A stretch of 6,460 nt of DNA from Dehalococcoidia bacterium (GTDB lineage: Bacteria > Chloroflexota > Dehalococcoidia > UBA2979), in NCBI GenBank assembly GCA_018700215.1, contig JABIST010000413.1, forward strand, positions 1 to 6,460. The letters are read 5' to 3'. Positions 1 through 6,336 of this stretch are shown piece by piece. Positions within the stretch are counted from its first letter, which is position 1. Each line of letters starts with the position of its first letter. Made by a program: the position numbers and the translations under genes. A model generated the notes under the pieces. It saw only the letters and a program-made list of their open reading frames with translations. It made no database searches and was not told where the DNA came from.

Positions 1-1044
1 CCGGTGACGGAGCTGCGTGCGGGGATCATCGTGGGGCCGGGTTCGGCGGCGTTCGAGGTGATTCGGGATCTGGTGAACCACCTGCGGGTGATGGTGACAC
101 CGCGCTGGGTGCGCTCTCGGACGCAGCCGATCGGGCTCGATGATCTGCTGGCATACCTGGTGGGGGTGATCGGTCGTGAGGAGGCGGCGGGCGAGATCTA
201 CGATGTGGCGGGCGCGGAGACGCTGACCTATCAGGAGGTGATGCGAGGGTACGCGCGGGTGGTGGGGCGTCGGATGCTGATCATTCCGGTGCCGGTGCTG
301 ACGCCGCGGCTGTCTTCGTACTGGCTGGACCTGGTGACGGCGGTTCCGAGCAGCGTGGCGCGACCGTTGATCGAGGGTCTGAAGCTGGATTTGCTGGCGG
401 ACGACCGGGCGATCCGGGAGTTGCTTCCAATCCCGCTGCACGACTATCGGGAGGCGGTGGAGGCGGCGATTGAGGGGGAGCGTGCCGCGAACCTCAGCGG
501 GCACTGGGCAGAGGCGGCGCTGCCGTACCCGGGGTTTGGCGACGACGCTTCGTTCTACTCGAAGCATGAGCGGGCCTCGGAGGTGGCGCTGGTGCCGGCG
601 GCGGATCTGTGGCTCGATCTGGTGCGGATTGGCGGCGAGAACGGGTGGTATGCGTACCCGACGCTGTGGAAGCTGCGCGGATTGCTCGATCGGTTGGTTG
701 GCGGGGTGGGGATGCGCCGGCGGCGTCGTGATCCGAACGAGCTGCGGGTGGGGGATGTGCTCGACTTCTGGCGGGTGGTGCAGGTGGAGCCGGGGCGACG
801 GTTGACGTTGCTGGCGGAGATGAAGCTGCCGGGTCGGGCGGTGTTGGAGTTCCAGGTGGCGGCGCTGGATGAGCAACGCTCACGGCTGACGACCGAGGCG
901 AGGTTCCACCCGGCGGGGACGCTGGGGCTGCTGTACTGGTACTCGCTGGCGCCGGTGCATCCTCCGATCTTCCGCAGGATGACGCGAATGCTGGTGGAGC
1001 GTGCTGAAGGGGCGGCGCGCGCGGGGGAGACGGCGGCGAGCTAG
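1..1044 (+). CDS. SDR/NmrA-like NAD(P)-binding protein with C-terminal DUF2867 domain, 5'-truncated
   Basis: The reading frame is open from base 1 and ends at TAG 1042-1044. The in-frame GTG at base 4 is most likely an internal valine, because the protein begins in mid-domain. What is present matches the second half of an atypical short-chain dehydrogenase: LRAGIIVGPGS at about residues 4-14, then QPIGLDDLLAYL (about 41-52) and EIYDVAG (about 64-70), as in NmrA/YbjT-like epimerase-type proteins. From about residue 165 to 335 (numbered from base 4) it looks like a DUF2867 domain, with the FYSKHERASEVAL segment, a WYAYPTLWKLRGLLDRLVGG helix and LEFQV near its end. The glycine-rich nucleotide-binding loop is missing and should lie upstream of the window. 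Full-length relatives run to roughly 480-500 residues, so perhaps 130-150 are absent. The substrate is unknown. Third positions are rich in G. It ends tail to tail with the enolase-family gene, one base apart. Confidence 0.85.
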   Translation, partial: PVTELRAGIIVGPGSAAFEVIRDLVNHLRVMVTPRWVRSRTQPIGLDDLLAYLVGVIGREEAAGEIYDVAGAETLTYQEVMRGYARVVGRRMLIIPVPVLTPRLSSYWLDLVTAVPSSVARPLIEGLKLDLLADDRAIRELLPIPLHDYREAVEAAIEGERAANLSGHWAEAALPYPGFGDDASFYSKHERASEVALVPAADLWLDLVRIGGENGWYAYPTLWKLRGLLDRLVGGVGMRRRRRDPNELRVGDVLDFWRVVQVEPGRRLTLLAEMKLPGRAVLEFQVAALDEQRSRLTTEARFHPAGTLGLLYWYSLAPVHPPIFRRMTRMLVERAEGAARAGETAAS

Positions 1045-1045
1045 A

Positions 1046-2182
1046 TCAGGCGTCGAGGGAGTGGCGGCGGGCGGCGGCGGGGTCCCAGGTGATGCCGAGG
1101 CCGGGGGCGGTGGGGAGCGGGATTTCGCCGTGCTCGACGATTTCGGTGCCAGCGACGAGTTCGTCGCGCCAGGGGACGCCGGCGTAGCCGTATTCGAGGG
1201 TGAGGAAGTTGCCGAGGACGGCGCTGAGGTGGACGGAGCTGGCGGTGGCGACGGGGCCGGACATGTTGTGGGGTGAGACTTCGACGTCGTAGGCGGCGGC
1301 GAGGTGGGCGATTTCTCGGAAGGCGGAGATGCCGCCGATCCATTTCACGTCGGGCATGACGACATCGAGGGCGCGGGCTTCGAAGAGCTGGCGGAAGGGG
1401 AGGATGGTGGAGAGCTGCTCGCCGCCAGCCATGCGGGGGGTGATCTGGCGTCGGAGGGCAGCGAACTCTTCGGGGTCGTCGGTGGCGAAGGGCTCTTCGA
1501 TCCAGAAGAGGTTGTAGGGGCGGAGGCGTTCTGCCATCTGGGCGGCGTCGGGCGGGGTGACGGTCCAGGCCCAGTCGGTGTGGAGGGCGATGTCCGGGCC
1601 GATGGCTTCGCGGACGGCTTTGATGCGGGCCTCGGCGAGGTCGCGTTCGTCGTTGGTGAGGGCGGTGCCGCGGTTGGGGGCGACCTCCGGGCCTTGCGGG
1701 AAGGGGTAGATCTTGACGCCTTTGAAGCCATCGGCGACGGCGCGGGCGGCGGTTTCGGCAAGGTCTTCGGGGGAGCGGGAGGGGGTGGCCTGGCTGAGGT
1801 TGGCGTAGAGCTGGATGCGGTCTCGGACGGCGCCGCCGAGGAGGACGTGGACGGGCTGGCCGACGGCTTTGCCAGCGATGTCCCAGAGGGCTTGCTCGAT
1901 GCCGGAGACGGCCGCGTAGCGGATGCGGGCGGCGAAGGTGTTGGCGAGGAACTGGCGCCTCGAGGGTTCGATGAGGCCGAGTGGGTCCTTGCCGACGTAC
2001 CAGGGCTTCATCTCTTCGATGGCGAGCGCGACGGCGTCGTCGAGGCGGCTCTGGCTGCATTCGCCGATGCCGAGGATGCCCTCGTCCGTGTGGACTTCGA
2101 CGAACATCCAGGTGCGGCGGCCGGTGCCGAGGGCGGCTTTGGCGGCATCGACGACGACGGTCTGGATGTCGGTGATTTGCAT
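1046..2182 (-). CDS. Enolase-superfamily enzyme, mandelate racemase/muconate lactonizing type (probable sugar-acid dehydratase or epimerase)
   Basis: This 378-residue protein starts at ATG 2182-2180 (MQITDIQ) and ends at TGA 1048-1046. It has the capping domain (about 1-125) and the barrel (about 130-360) of the enolase superfamily, which takes a proton from the carbon next to a carboxylate using a bound Mg ion. Proposed metal ligands are D203 (HTDWAW), E229 (WIEEP) and E255 (AGGEQL). The catalytic dyad would be D278 (MPDVKW) with H305 (SPHNMSG), and E330 (TLEY) a likely electrophile. Spacings 203-229-255-278-305 are the same as 195-221-247-270-297 in mandelate racemase as I recall it, which strongly supports the subgroup. 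The second-strand motif is K157-x-Y159 (VKIYPF), not KxK, and the position two after D203 is Ala, so exact substrate and reaction cannot be named. The frame stays open upstream to 2368, but the extra 62 residues are low-complexity and overlap the RTX gene. Only a weak GAAGAG precedes the chosen ATG. Confidence 0.9.
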   Translation of the reverse strand: MQITDIQTVVVDAAKAALGTGRRTWMFVEVHTDEGILGIGECSQSRLDDAVALAIEEMKPWYVGKDPLGLIEPSRRQFLANTFAARIRYAAVSGIEQALWDIAGKAVGQPVHVLLGGAVRDRIQLYANLSQATPSRSPEDLAETAARAVADGFKGVKIYPFPQGPEVAPNRGTALTNDERDLAEARIKAVREAIGPDIALHTDWAWTVTPPDAAQMAERLRPYNLFWIEEPFATDDPEEFAALRRQITPRMAGGEQLSTILPFRQLFEARALDVVMPDVKWIGGISAFREIAHLAAAYDVEVSPHNMSGPVATASSVHLSAVLGNFLTLEYGYAGVPWRDELVAGTEIVEHGEIPLPTAPGLGITWDPAAARRHSLDA

Positions 2183-2279
2183 CGGGGGCTCGATTCTCTT
2201 CGGCGGGTGGGGGCGAGGCGGATGGTAGCGCGGACGGGTGGGGAGTTGGTGGTAGGGGCGTGAGAGAGCGCTGGTGGGC
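2183..2279 (-). other. 97-base spacer between the RTX gene and the enolase-family gene
   Basis: Non-coding gap between the TAA of the RTX gene and the ATG of the enolase-family gene, both on the minus strand. No hairpin with a T-run is visible, so there is no clear terminator. A TACCAT that could serve as a -10 hexamer lies on the minus strand around 2222-2227, without a recognisable -35. Whether the enolase-family gene has its own promoter or is read through from the secretion cluster is undecided. Confidence 0.4.
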
Positions 2280-2759
2280 TTAGGGGTTGATGGTTTCGCA
2301 GTCGGCGCCGGGGAAGAGGTCGCCGTCGCCGCCGCCGGTGCAGACATCGGCTGCGCCGGGGCCGCCATAGAGAGTGTCTAGCTCGGTACCGCCGGTGATG
2401 CCGTCGTCGCCTGCGCCGCCGAGGAGGACGTCAGCTCCGGCGTCGCCGTTGAGGGTGTCGCCAGAGTCGCCGCCGAGGATGCAGTCGGTGCCGCCACCGC
2501 CGGTGATCGTGTCGGCCGCGGCGCTGCCCGTGATCAGCTCGCCAGCAGCGCCGCCACCGAAGACGCCGGTGCCGCTGACGACGGCGGTGAGTGTGATGCC
2601 GGCGCAAGAGGCGGGCTTGAGGTCTTCGGCGGTGATGGCGCTGCTGACCGTACCGCTGGTGCTACCGGGGACGGTGCTTGTGGCGGCGACACCGGAGAAG
2701 GTGCTGGTTGCTCCGAGCAGGAAGAGCGCCGCGAGCAGGAAGAGCGCGACGGCGCGCAT
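2280..2759 (-). CDS. Secreted RTX-type calcium-binding repeat protein
   Basis: A 159-residue protein starting at ATG 2759-2757 and ending with TAA 2282-2280. Residues 1-20 form a hydrophobic export segment (MRAVALFLLAALFLLGATST). It is followed by a TVP...G...SAIT segment (29-43) that aligns without gaps with the secreted protein at the head of the operon. Residues 44-77 are a small linker with C52 (DLKPASCAG). About six imperfect nonapeptides of the GGxGxDxLx type follow from about residue 78 to 149 (GGGGTDCIL, GGDSGDTLN, GDAGADVLL, GGAGDDGIT, GGTELDTLY and a decayed GGPGAADVC). These repeats fold into a calcium-filled parallel beta-roll in RTX proteins. Four cysteines (C52, C93, C140, C154) would allow disulfides outside the cell. 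No enzymatic domain or type I secretion cargo is visible, so it is probably a structural or surface protein. The peptidase gene stops two bases before this ATG (TGACCATG), indicating coupled translation. Confidence 0.85.
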   Translation of the reverse strand: MRAVALFLLAALFLLGATSTFSGVAATSTVPGSTSGTVSSAITAEDLKPASCAGITLTAVVSGTGVFGGGAAGELITGSAAADTITGGGGTDCILGGDSGDTLNGDAGADVLLGGAGDDGITGGTELDTLYGGPGAADVCTGGGDGDLFPGADCETINP

Positions 2760-2761
2760 GG

Positions 2762-4867
2762 TCAGGCGGCCTCGGCGAATCGATCGTCGTAGTTCTCGTA
2801 GCGAGAGCCGGGGAGGACGTCATCGGCGACGTAGCGGTAGGTGAGATCGCCATCAATGACGAAGTACTGGCCGGAGAGGTCCATCAGCTCTTCTGGCTGG
2901 GGGACGGGCTCGTGGCCGGGGGCGTCGACGCCGCCATCGACGATGGAGAGTGCTTCCTGGTCGCCGGCGAGGAAGGCTTCGATGAGGGCTCGGGGGTCAC
3001 TGCGCAGGGCGCTGTCCGGGAACGGCGTCTGGGAGGTGGTGACGGGCGGCGTTCGGCGGTTGGCGCGGGGCGCGGTGGCAGCGAGGATCGGGAGGTTCTC
3101 GCGGTCGGCGATGCGCACGAGGTCAGCGAAGCGGGCGACGCGGAGGACGCGGTTGGTGGCGGGAATGCGGTCTGATTCGACCTCGACGAGCATGTGCTCG
3201 TAGCGGGTGCGAATGCGTGCGGGTTCGCCAGCGCGCCAGGTCTGGTAGGTGAAGAGGGAGAGGATGGCGAGTCCGAAGCCGCAGAGCACGAGGATGGTGA
3301 TAGAGATACGGGGAAAATCGGTGTAGGCGAGTTCCGTGCCGAGGATTGGGATGGTGAGGGTACGGCTGGTGGCGGCGAGCCTGGTGACTGAGCCGAGTTC
3401 GGTGAGCTTGAGCTGTCCGACGCGTTCGTCGAACTGGAGCTGGAGATTTGTGAGGCGGAAGCCGATGGGGTGGACGATGCGCTGGTTGAAGGGTTCGCCG
3501 GCGAGTTCACCTTCGATGGCGACGGTGGCGATGATGCCGAGTTCGTAGATATCTGAGGTGATGCCGGTGGCGAGTTCGAACTCGTCGATGATGGAGTCGA
3601 CCTGGGTGAGGTCGAGGGTGCCGTTGAGGGCGACGGAGCTGCCGGCGAAGAGGGTGGTGGGGCGGATGACGATGGTCTCGCGCCAGCCGTTCCCGTGACG
3701 GACTTCGGCTACGAGTTCGTAGGCACCGGTGACATTTTCGGCCTCGAAGGCGGATTCGGAGACGACGTTGTATTCGTAGACGATGGGGAGGTCATCGGTG
3801 AGTGCGCGGAAGATGGGCTGAGTGACGCCATCGCTGTTGCTGTTGAAGAGGCGTCCGGTGGCTTCTGGGCCGTAGCGGAAGGTGCCGAGGACGCCGACGG
3901 GGATGGCTTCCGTGGTGAGCACGGTTGAGCCGCGGAGCTGACCGAGCATGGGTAGCGCGGTGGCGATGAGCATGAGGGCGATGAGGATGCCGAGGAGTTG
4001 ACCGCCGAAGGTGCCGTAGAAGCTGTACCGACCGAGGTCGATGCCGCCTGGGCCCCGGGGGATGTTGCGCGGGGGCTGTGCTGTCTGGAGCGATCGTTCG
4101 AAGGGCGCGGCCGAAGGCATACGCGTTGGAGCGGAGTAGCTACGTGAGGGAGCGGAGCGCACTGGAGCCGCCTGTGCGGCGGGGCGTGGTTGGGCCGCCT
4201 GTGCGGTGGGGCGTGGCGTGCCACCCGCCAGGGGTGTCGGGGCTGCCTGGGGTGCGGCGGCCACGGGGGTGTTTGGTGTACGCGGTGAGTTAATCGGGCG
4301 CGGCACCTCGTTCGGGCGCTGCGGCTCGTTTTGTTCCACGTCTCGGCGGACGCGGCGCCGTCTTGGGCGGCGGGTGCTGTCGTCGGGGGTGCGCGTCACC
4401 ATGCCGAGTCCAATCGCGCCGACGATGAGGATGACAGCGTTGCGTGGTGACTGGAGTGCGCGGAGAACGGAGCCGGCGCCGCCGATGGTGCCGACGTTTG
4501 CGCCGATGACCTCATCACGGGTTGGCTGATGGCGGTCCGCGATGTTTCGGTTGTCGCCCTTGACGACGAAGCTGGCACCGAGTTCTTCAGCGATGCGATG
4601 GACGACGACGCCGAGTTCCGGATGGCGATAGGCGACGATCTGCCCAACATCGTAATCCGGGGCGCGGCGGAGTAGGACGATGTCGCCATCATCGACCGCG
4701 GGTGACATGGAGTCGCCGGTGATGAGGACGTAGCTGAATGGTCCGCCGAGCGAGGCAGGTGTGAAGAGGAGCCAGAGCAGGAGCGCGAATGCGAGTAGTG
4801 CGCCGGCCGCGATGCTGGTGTGTATGGGGTTCTTATGTGCTGGCCCCGAGGCGTTGCGTTGTCGCAT
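2762..4867 (-). CDS. SipW/Sec11-type signal peptidase fused to a second membrane-anchored extracellular domain (DUF5305-like)
   Basis: A 701-residue membrane protein. TM1 is at about 17-37. The peptidase domain (about 44-135) carries TGDSMSP with the likely catalytic S53, VVVHRI with H90, and KGDNRNIADRH with D105/D111. Histidine where bacterial LepB has lysine marks the ER/archaeal/SipW class, which removes signal peptides on the outer face of the membrane. TM2 (142-158) is followed by an Arg-rich stretch (166-175) and a Pro/Ala/Gln linker (about 176-275) containing two 9-residue repeats (218-226, 227-235). TM3 (285-307) leads to a beta-rich outer domain (about 310-515) and TM4 (521-541), then a cytoplasmic tail containing YEHMLVEVESDRIP and YFVIDGDLTYRY. 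The part after TM3 resembles DUF5305, a family of unknown function; this is my recollection and less certain than the peptidase call. Charges fit a topology with both domains outside and the linker and tail inside. The start ATG lies 16 bases after the upstream stop, behind a weak GGGGTGGTGAAG. Confidence 0.88.
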   Translation of the reverse strand: MRQRNASGPAHKNPIHTSIAAGALLAFALLLWLLFTPASLGGPFSYVLITGDSMSPAVDDGDIVLLRRAPDYDVGQIVAYRHPELGVVVHRIAEELGASFVVKGDNRNIADRHQPTRDEVIGANVGTIGGAGSVLRALQSPRNAVILIVGAIGLGMVTRTPDDSTRRPRRRRVRRDVEQNEPQRPNEVPRPINSPRTPNTPVAAAPQAAPTPLAGGTPRPTAQAAQPRPAAQAAPVRSAPSRSYSAPTRMPSAAPFERSLQTAQPPRNIPRGPGGIDLGRYSFYGTFGGQLLGILIALMLIATALPMLGQLRGSTVLTTEAIPVGVLGTFRYGPEATGRLFNSNSDGVTQPIFRALTDDLPIVYEYNVVSESAFEAENVTGAYELVAEVRHGNGWRETIVIRPTTLFAGSSVALNGTLDLTQVDSIIDEFELATGITSDIYELGIIATVAIEGELAGEPFNQRIVHPIGFRLTNLQLQFDERVGQLKLTELGSVTRLAATSRTLTIPILGTELAYTDFPRISITILVLCGFGLAILSLFTYQTWRAGEPARIRTRYEHMLVEVESDRIPATNRVLRVARFADLVRIADRENLPILAATAPRANRRTPPVTTSQTPFPDSALRSDPRALIEAFLAGDQEALSIVDGGVDAPGHEPVPQPEELMDLSGQYFVIDGDLTYRYVADDVLPGSRYENYDDRFAEAA
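4167..4216. repeat. Period-27 tandem repeat in the peptidase linker
   Basis: A 23-base unit at 4167-4189 recurs at 4194-4216 with one C/T difference, a period of 27 bases. In the peptidase frame it encodes two 9-residue units, PRPTAQAAQ and PRPAAQAAP (residues 218-226 and 227-235), in the Pro/Ala/Gln linker between the peptidase and the second membrane-anchored domain. The 27-base period keeps the frame, so copy number could vary without breaking the gene. Confidence 0.8.
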
Positions 4868-4883
4868 GACTTCACCACCCCGA

Positions 4884-5309
4884 CTACTGTTCCGCGATGA
4901 TGGCGGTCAGGTTGTCAGCCAGGACCACGGTGAGCTGGACGGCGGTGTTGGGGTTGGCGGCGGTGGTGTCGCAACTGATGTTGTGTGCGGGGGCAACGCC
5001 GCCGACGCGGGTGCAGGAGTACCAGTTGCCGCTGCCGTTATCGAATTCCACGTAGGTGGTGAGTCCGGTGTTCACGGCGTCGCCGTTGGCGGCGGTGGCG
5101 GTGAAGGTGGCGGTGAGGATGTTGGTTGGGTTGGTTGCATCAAGGTTGTAGGCGACGTTGGTGAGGGCGAATCCGGAGATGGCAGAGGCACCTTCACCGG
5201 CGGAAGTTGCGGGGACCGTGTTCGCGGCAGTAAACGCCGCTCCTCCCACCGCGAAGATGGCAAGTGCAGTCACCAACTGAAGTGGTCCACGACGCAGCGC
5301 TCTGCGCAT
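4884..5309 (-). CDS. Small secreted protein, likely substrate of the adjacent SipW-like peptidase
   Basis: A 141-residue protein from ATG 5309-5307 to TAG 4886-4884, with a strong AGAGGAGA ribosome site five bases upstream of the start. The N-terminus is basic (MRRALRRGP) and followed by a hydrophobic core (about 10-26, LQLVTALAIFAVGGAAF), then TAANTVPATSAGEGASAIS (27-45), a type of segment I associate with exported proteins encoded beside SipW-like peptidases. The mature part (about 46-141) is rich in Thr, Ala, Asn and Val and looks like a beta-sandwich, with one cysteine pair (C99, C113) around WYSCTRVGG...ISCDT that could form a disulfide. No enzyme motif, anchor helix or sortase signal is seen. 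It is the first gene of the three-gene cluster, the usual place for an abundant product. By analogy with Bacillus TasA/camelysin-type substrates it may build surface fibres or matrix, but there is no recognisable TasA similarity. Function is not established. Confidence 0.8.
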   Translation of the reverse strand: MRRALRRGPLQLVTALAIFAVGGAAFTAANTVPATSAGEGASAISGFALTNVAYNLDATNPTNILTATFTATAANGDAVNTGLTTYVEFDNGSGNWYSCTRVGGVAPAHNISCDTTAANPNTAVQLTVVLADNLTAIIAEQ

Positions 5310-5313
5310 GCAG

Positions 5314-5321
5314 TCTCCTCT
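5314..5321 (-). promoter_or_regulatory. Strong ribosome binding site of the secretion operon
   Basis: On the minus strand AGAGGAGA lies just upstream of ATG 5309, with GGAG ending five bases before it. It is the best Shine-Dalgarno match in the window. It fixes the start of the small secreted protein and suggests high translation of the first gene, in contrast to the weak sites before the peptidase and enolase-family genes. Confidence 0.75.
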
Positions 5322-5491
5322 GAGGCCTTCTCACTCGCGGCGGTACCACGTCTGGATCACCCGAGTCCCGTACATGCTCGCCTCGATTGGTGATTGGCGG
5401 CGTCGGGGAATCCCCTTGGGAGCGGTCTTGTGACCCTAATCGACTCTGGGGTGGTGTTTGCGGCAGCGAGGGGTGATGGAATTGTCAGTAG

Positions 5492-5545
5492 GGCGTCAGC
5501 GCGCGCGCCAGTATCACTGCGTGCCCCGGCGCGCGCGCTGACGCC
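5492..5545. repeat. 18-bp perfect inverted repeat (long GC hairpin)
   Basis: The left arm is 5492-5509 (GGCGTCAGCGCGCGCGCC) and the right arm 5528-5545, its exact reverse complement, separated by 18 bases (5510-5527). One further G-T wobble (5491/5546) could extend the stem. The loop itself contains CAC-TGC-GTG, able to form a small inner stem. No T-run follows on either strand and it sits between divergent genes, so a terminator is unlikely. An operator, an mRNA leader structure or a palindromic mobile repeat are all possible. The arms and spacing are read directly; the role is unknown. Confidence 0.85.
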
Positions 5546-5555
5546 TGCGCGCAGG
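5544..5555. repeat. 12-bp perfect palindrome next to the long inverted repeat
   Basis: CCTGCGCGCAGG is self-complementary over all 12 bases and overlaps the last two bases of the long hairpin's right arm. It could be a dimeric regulator site or part of the same structured element. In GC-rich, CG-alternating sequence such a palindrome can also arise by chance. Confidence 0.5.
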
Positions 5556-5610
5556 GGGCCTGAGCGTTGGTGCGTTGATATCGTCGGAACAGGCTGCGAG
5601 TGACGATGAA

Positions 5611-5620
5611 GAGGGTGAGG
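5611..5620 (+). promoter_or_regulatory. Ribosome binding site deciding the methyltransferase start
   Basis: The purine-rich GAGGGTGAGG lies 5 bases upstream of ATG 5626, offering GAGG cores at 5611-5614 and 5617-5620. No comparable site precedes the alternative TTG at 5575, where the sequence is GGCCTGAGCGTTGGTGCG. This supports the shorter protein. Confidence 0.6.
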
Positions 5621-5625
5621 GCTGG

Positions 5626-6336
5626 ATGTTGGAGCTGCGGAATCCGCACAGCGTGCTGGCGGCGCTTGAGGCGCGGTCGGGTGACGTGAAGTCGCTGCAG
5701 CTTCCGCCGGGTGGGGGTGGCGCGGCGTGGCAGGCGGCACAGGCCGCTGCAGAGGCGGCTGGTGTGACGATTGGGAGGCTGGAGCAGCGTTCCGGCGACC
5801 GAGGTCGAGAGCGGGGGGCGTCCGCGACGGTGGTGGAGCGTTCGGCGGTTCCGGTGGAGGAGCTGGTCGCAGGGGGTGGATCTGGTCGAGGGCTGTGGCT
5901 GGCGCTGGATTCGCTGCAGGACCCGCAGAACGTTGGGGCGATCTTTCGGTTGGCGGCGTTTTTTGGGGTGCGCGGGGTGGTGATGGGCAAGGATCGCGCG
6001 GCGCCGATGAGCGGGACGGTCTACGACGTGGCGAGCGGTGGAGTTGAATCAGTGCCGTTCGCGATGGAGACGAATCTGCATCGGGCGCTGGGGCGGATGC
6101 GAGATGCGGGGCTGTGGGTGATTGGCAGCTCTGAACACGCAGAGCGCAGCGTGTACGAGGTGGATACGGACCGGGCGTGGGTGCTGGTGGTGGGGAACGA
6201 GGAGCAGGGGATGCGTCCGCGGATCCAGGAGGCGTGCGACGAGCTGGTGGCAGTGCGACCGGCAGCGGGTGCGGGTGTGACTTCGCTGAATGTGGCGAGC
6301 GCGACGGCGGTGCTGATCAGTGCATTGAGTCGCTAG
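5626..6336 (+). CDS. SpoU/TrmH-family rRNA or tRNA 2'-O-methyltransferase (RlmB-like)
   Basis: A 236-residue protein ending at TAG 6334-6336. The three SpoU motifs are intact: motif 1 LALDSLQDPQNVGAIFRLA (92-110, with N102 and R108), motif 2 VLVVGNEEQGM (186-196, with E192) and motif 3 TSLNVASATAV (219-229, with S220 and N222). These form the trefoil knot that binds S-adenosylmethionine and positions the catalytic arginine. An N-terminal RNA-binding region of about 75 residues begins with LRNPHSVLAAL, close to the GRNPVLEAL opening of RlmB, which methylates G2251 of 23S rRNA. The target here could also be another rRNA or tRNA position. ATG 5626 is preferred because it starts just before the conserved RNP motif and has GAGGGTGAGGG 5-11 bases upstream. 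An in-frame TTG at 5575 would add 17 acidic, unconserved residues. It is transcribed divergently from the secretion cluster and shows no functional link to it. Confidence 0.9.
   Translation: MLELRNPHSVLAALEARSGDVKSLQLPPGGGGAAWQAAQAAAEAAGVTIGRLEQRSGDRGRERGASATVVERSAVPVEELVAGGGSGRGLWLALDSLQDPQNVGAIFRLAAFFGVRGVVMGKDRAAPMSGTVYDVASGGVESVPFAMETNLHRALGRMRDAGLWVIGSSEHAERSVYEVDTDRAWVLVVGNEEQGMRPRIQEACDELVAVRPAAGAGVTSLNVASATAVLISALSR

Larger units (their letters stand above)
5310..5625. promoter_or_regulatory. Divergent intergenic region between the secretion operon and the methyltransferase gene
   Basis: This 316-base spacer must hold the promoters of both the leftward operon and the rightward methyltransferase gene. 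I could not place a convincing -35/-10 pair on either strand. TTGTCA at 5482-5487 (+) has no good -10 at the usual spacing. Visible elements are the ribosome site of the operon (5314-5321), a GATTGG direct repeat (5385-5390 and 5392-5397), a short GGGGAATCCCC palindrome (5405-5415), the large inverted repeat (5492-5545) and an abutting 12-bp palindrome (5544-5555). Short frames across it are biased by the repeats and look non-coding. Confidence 0.5.

Noticed and set aside
494..883. Minus-strand frame of 129 residues within the DUF2867 gene
   Set aside because: Pro/Ala/Ser low complexity, no domain, antisense to a clear coding frame.
1041..2263. Long open frames over the enolase-family gene (minus 1041-2060, plus 1304-2263)
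   Set aside because: They are shadows caused by high GC: Arg/Pro-rich or Gly/Asp-rich low-complexity peptides, while the 1046-2182 frame carries all catalytic motifs.
2183..2368. A 62-residue N-terminal extension of the enolase-family gene to ATG 2368
   Set aside because: The added residues are Pro/Ala/Thr low complexity, overlap the RTX gene, and lie ahead of the normal family start MQITDIQ.
2290..2490. Repetitive DNA in the RTX gene considered as a CRISPR-like or tandem DNA repeat
   Set aside because: The periodicity is at the protein level (nine residues, imperfect); the DNA units are too divergent for an array and there are no spacers.
2374..2844. Plus-strand frame of 156 residues opposite the RTX gene
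   Set aside because: Pro/Ser/Val low complexity mirroring the glycine-rich repeats; the minus frame has an export signal and real RTX nonapeptides.
5340..5348. Minus-strand TGGTACCGC in the leader of the secretion operon, resembling the conserved T-box antiterminator core
   Set aside because: No specifier stem, downstream terminator or other T-box elements were found upstream or downstream, and the operon does not encode an aminoacyl-tRNA synthetase or amino acid gene. The match rests on a common six-base palindrome and is probably chance.
5394..5603. Plus-strand frame of 69 residues in the divergent spacer
   Set aside because: It runs through the inverted repeat, giving an Arg/Ala/Pro-rich peptide, and has no ribosome site or recognisable similarity.
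5575..5625. Upstream TTG start for the methyltransferase
   Set aside because: It adds 17 acidic residues before the conserved RNP opening and lacks a ribosome site, whereas ATG 5626 has one.
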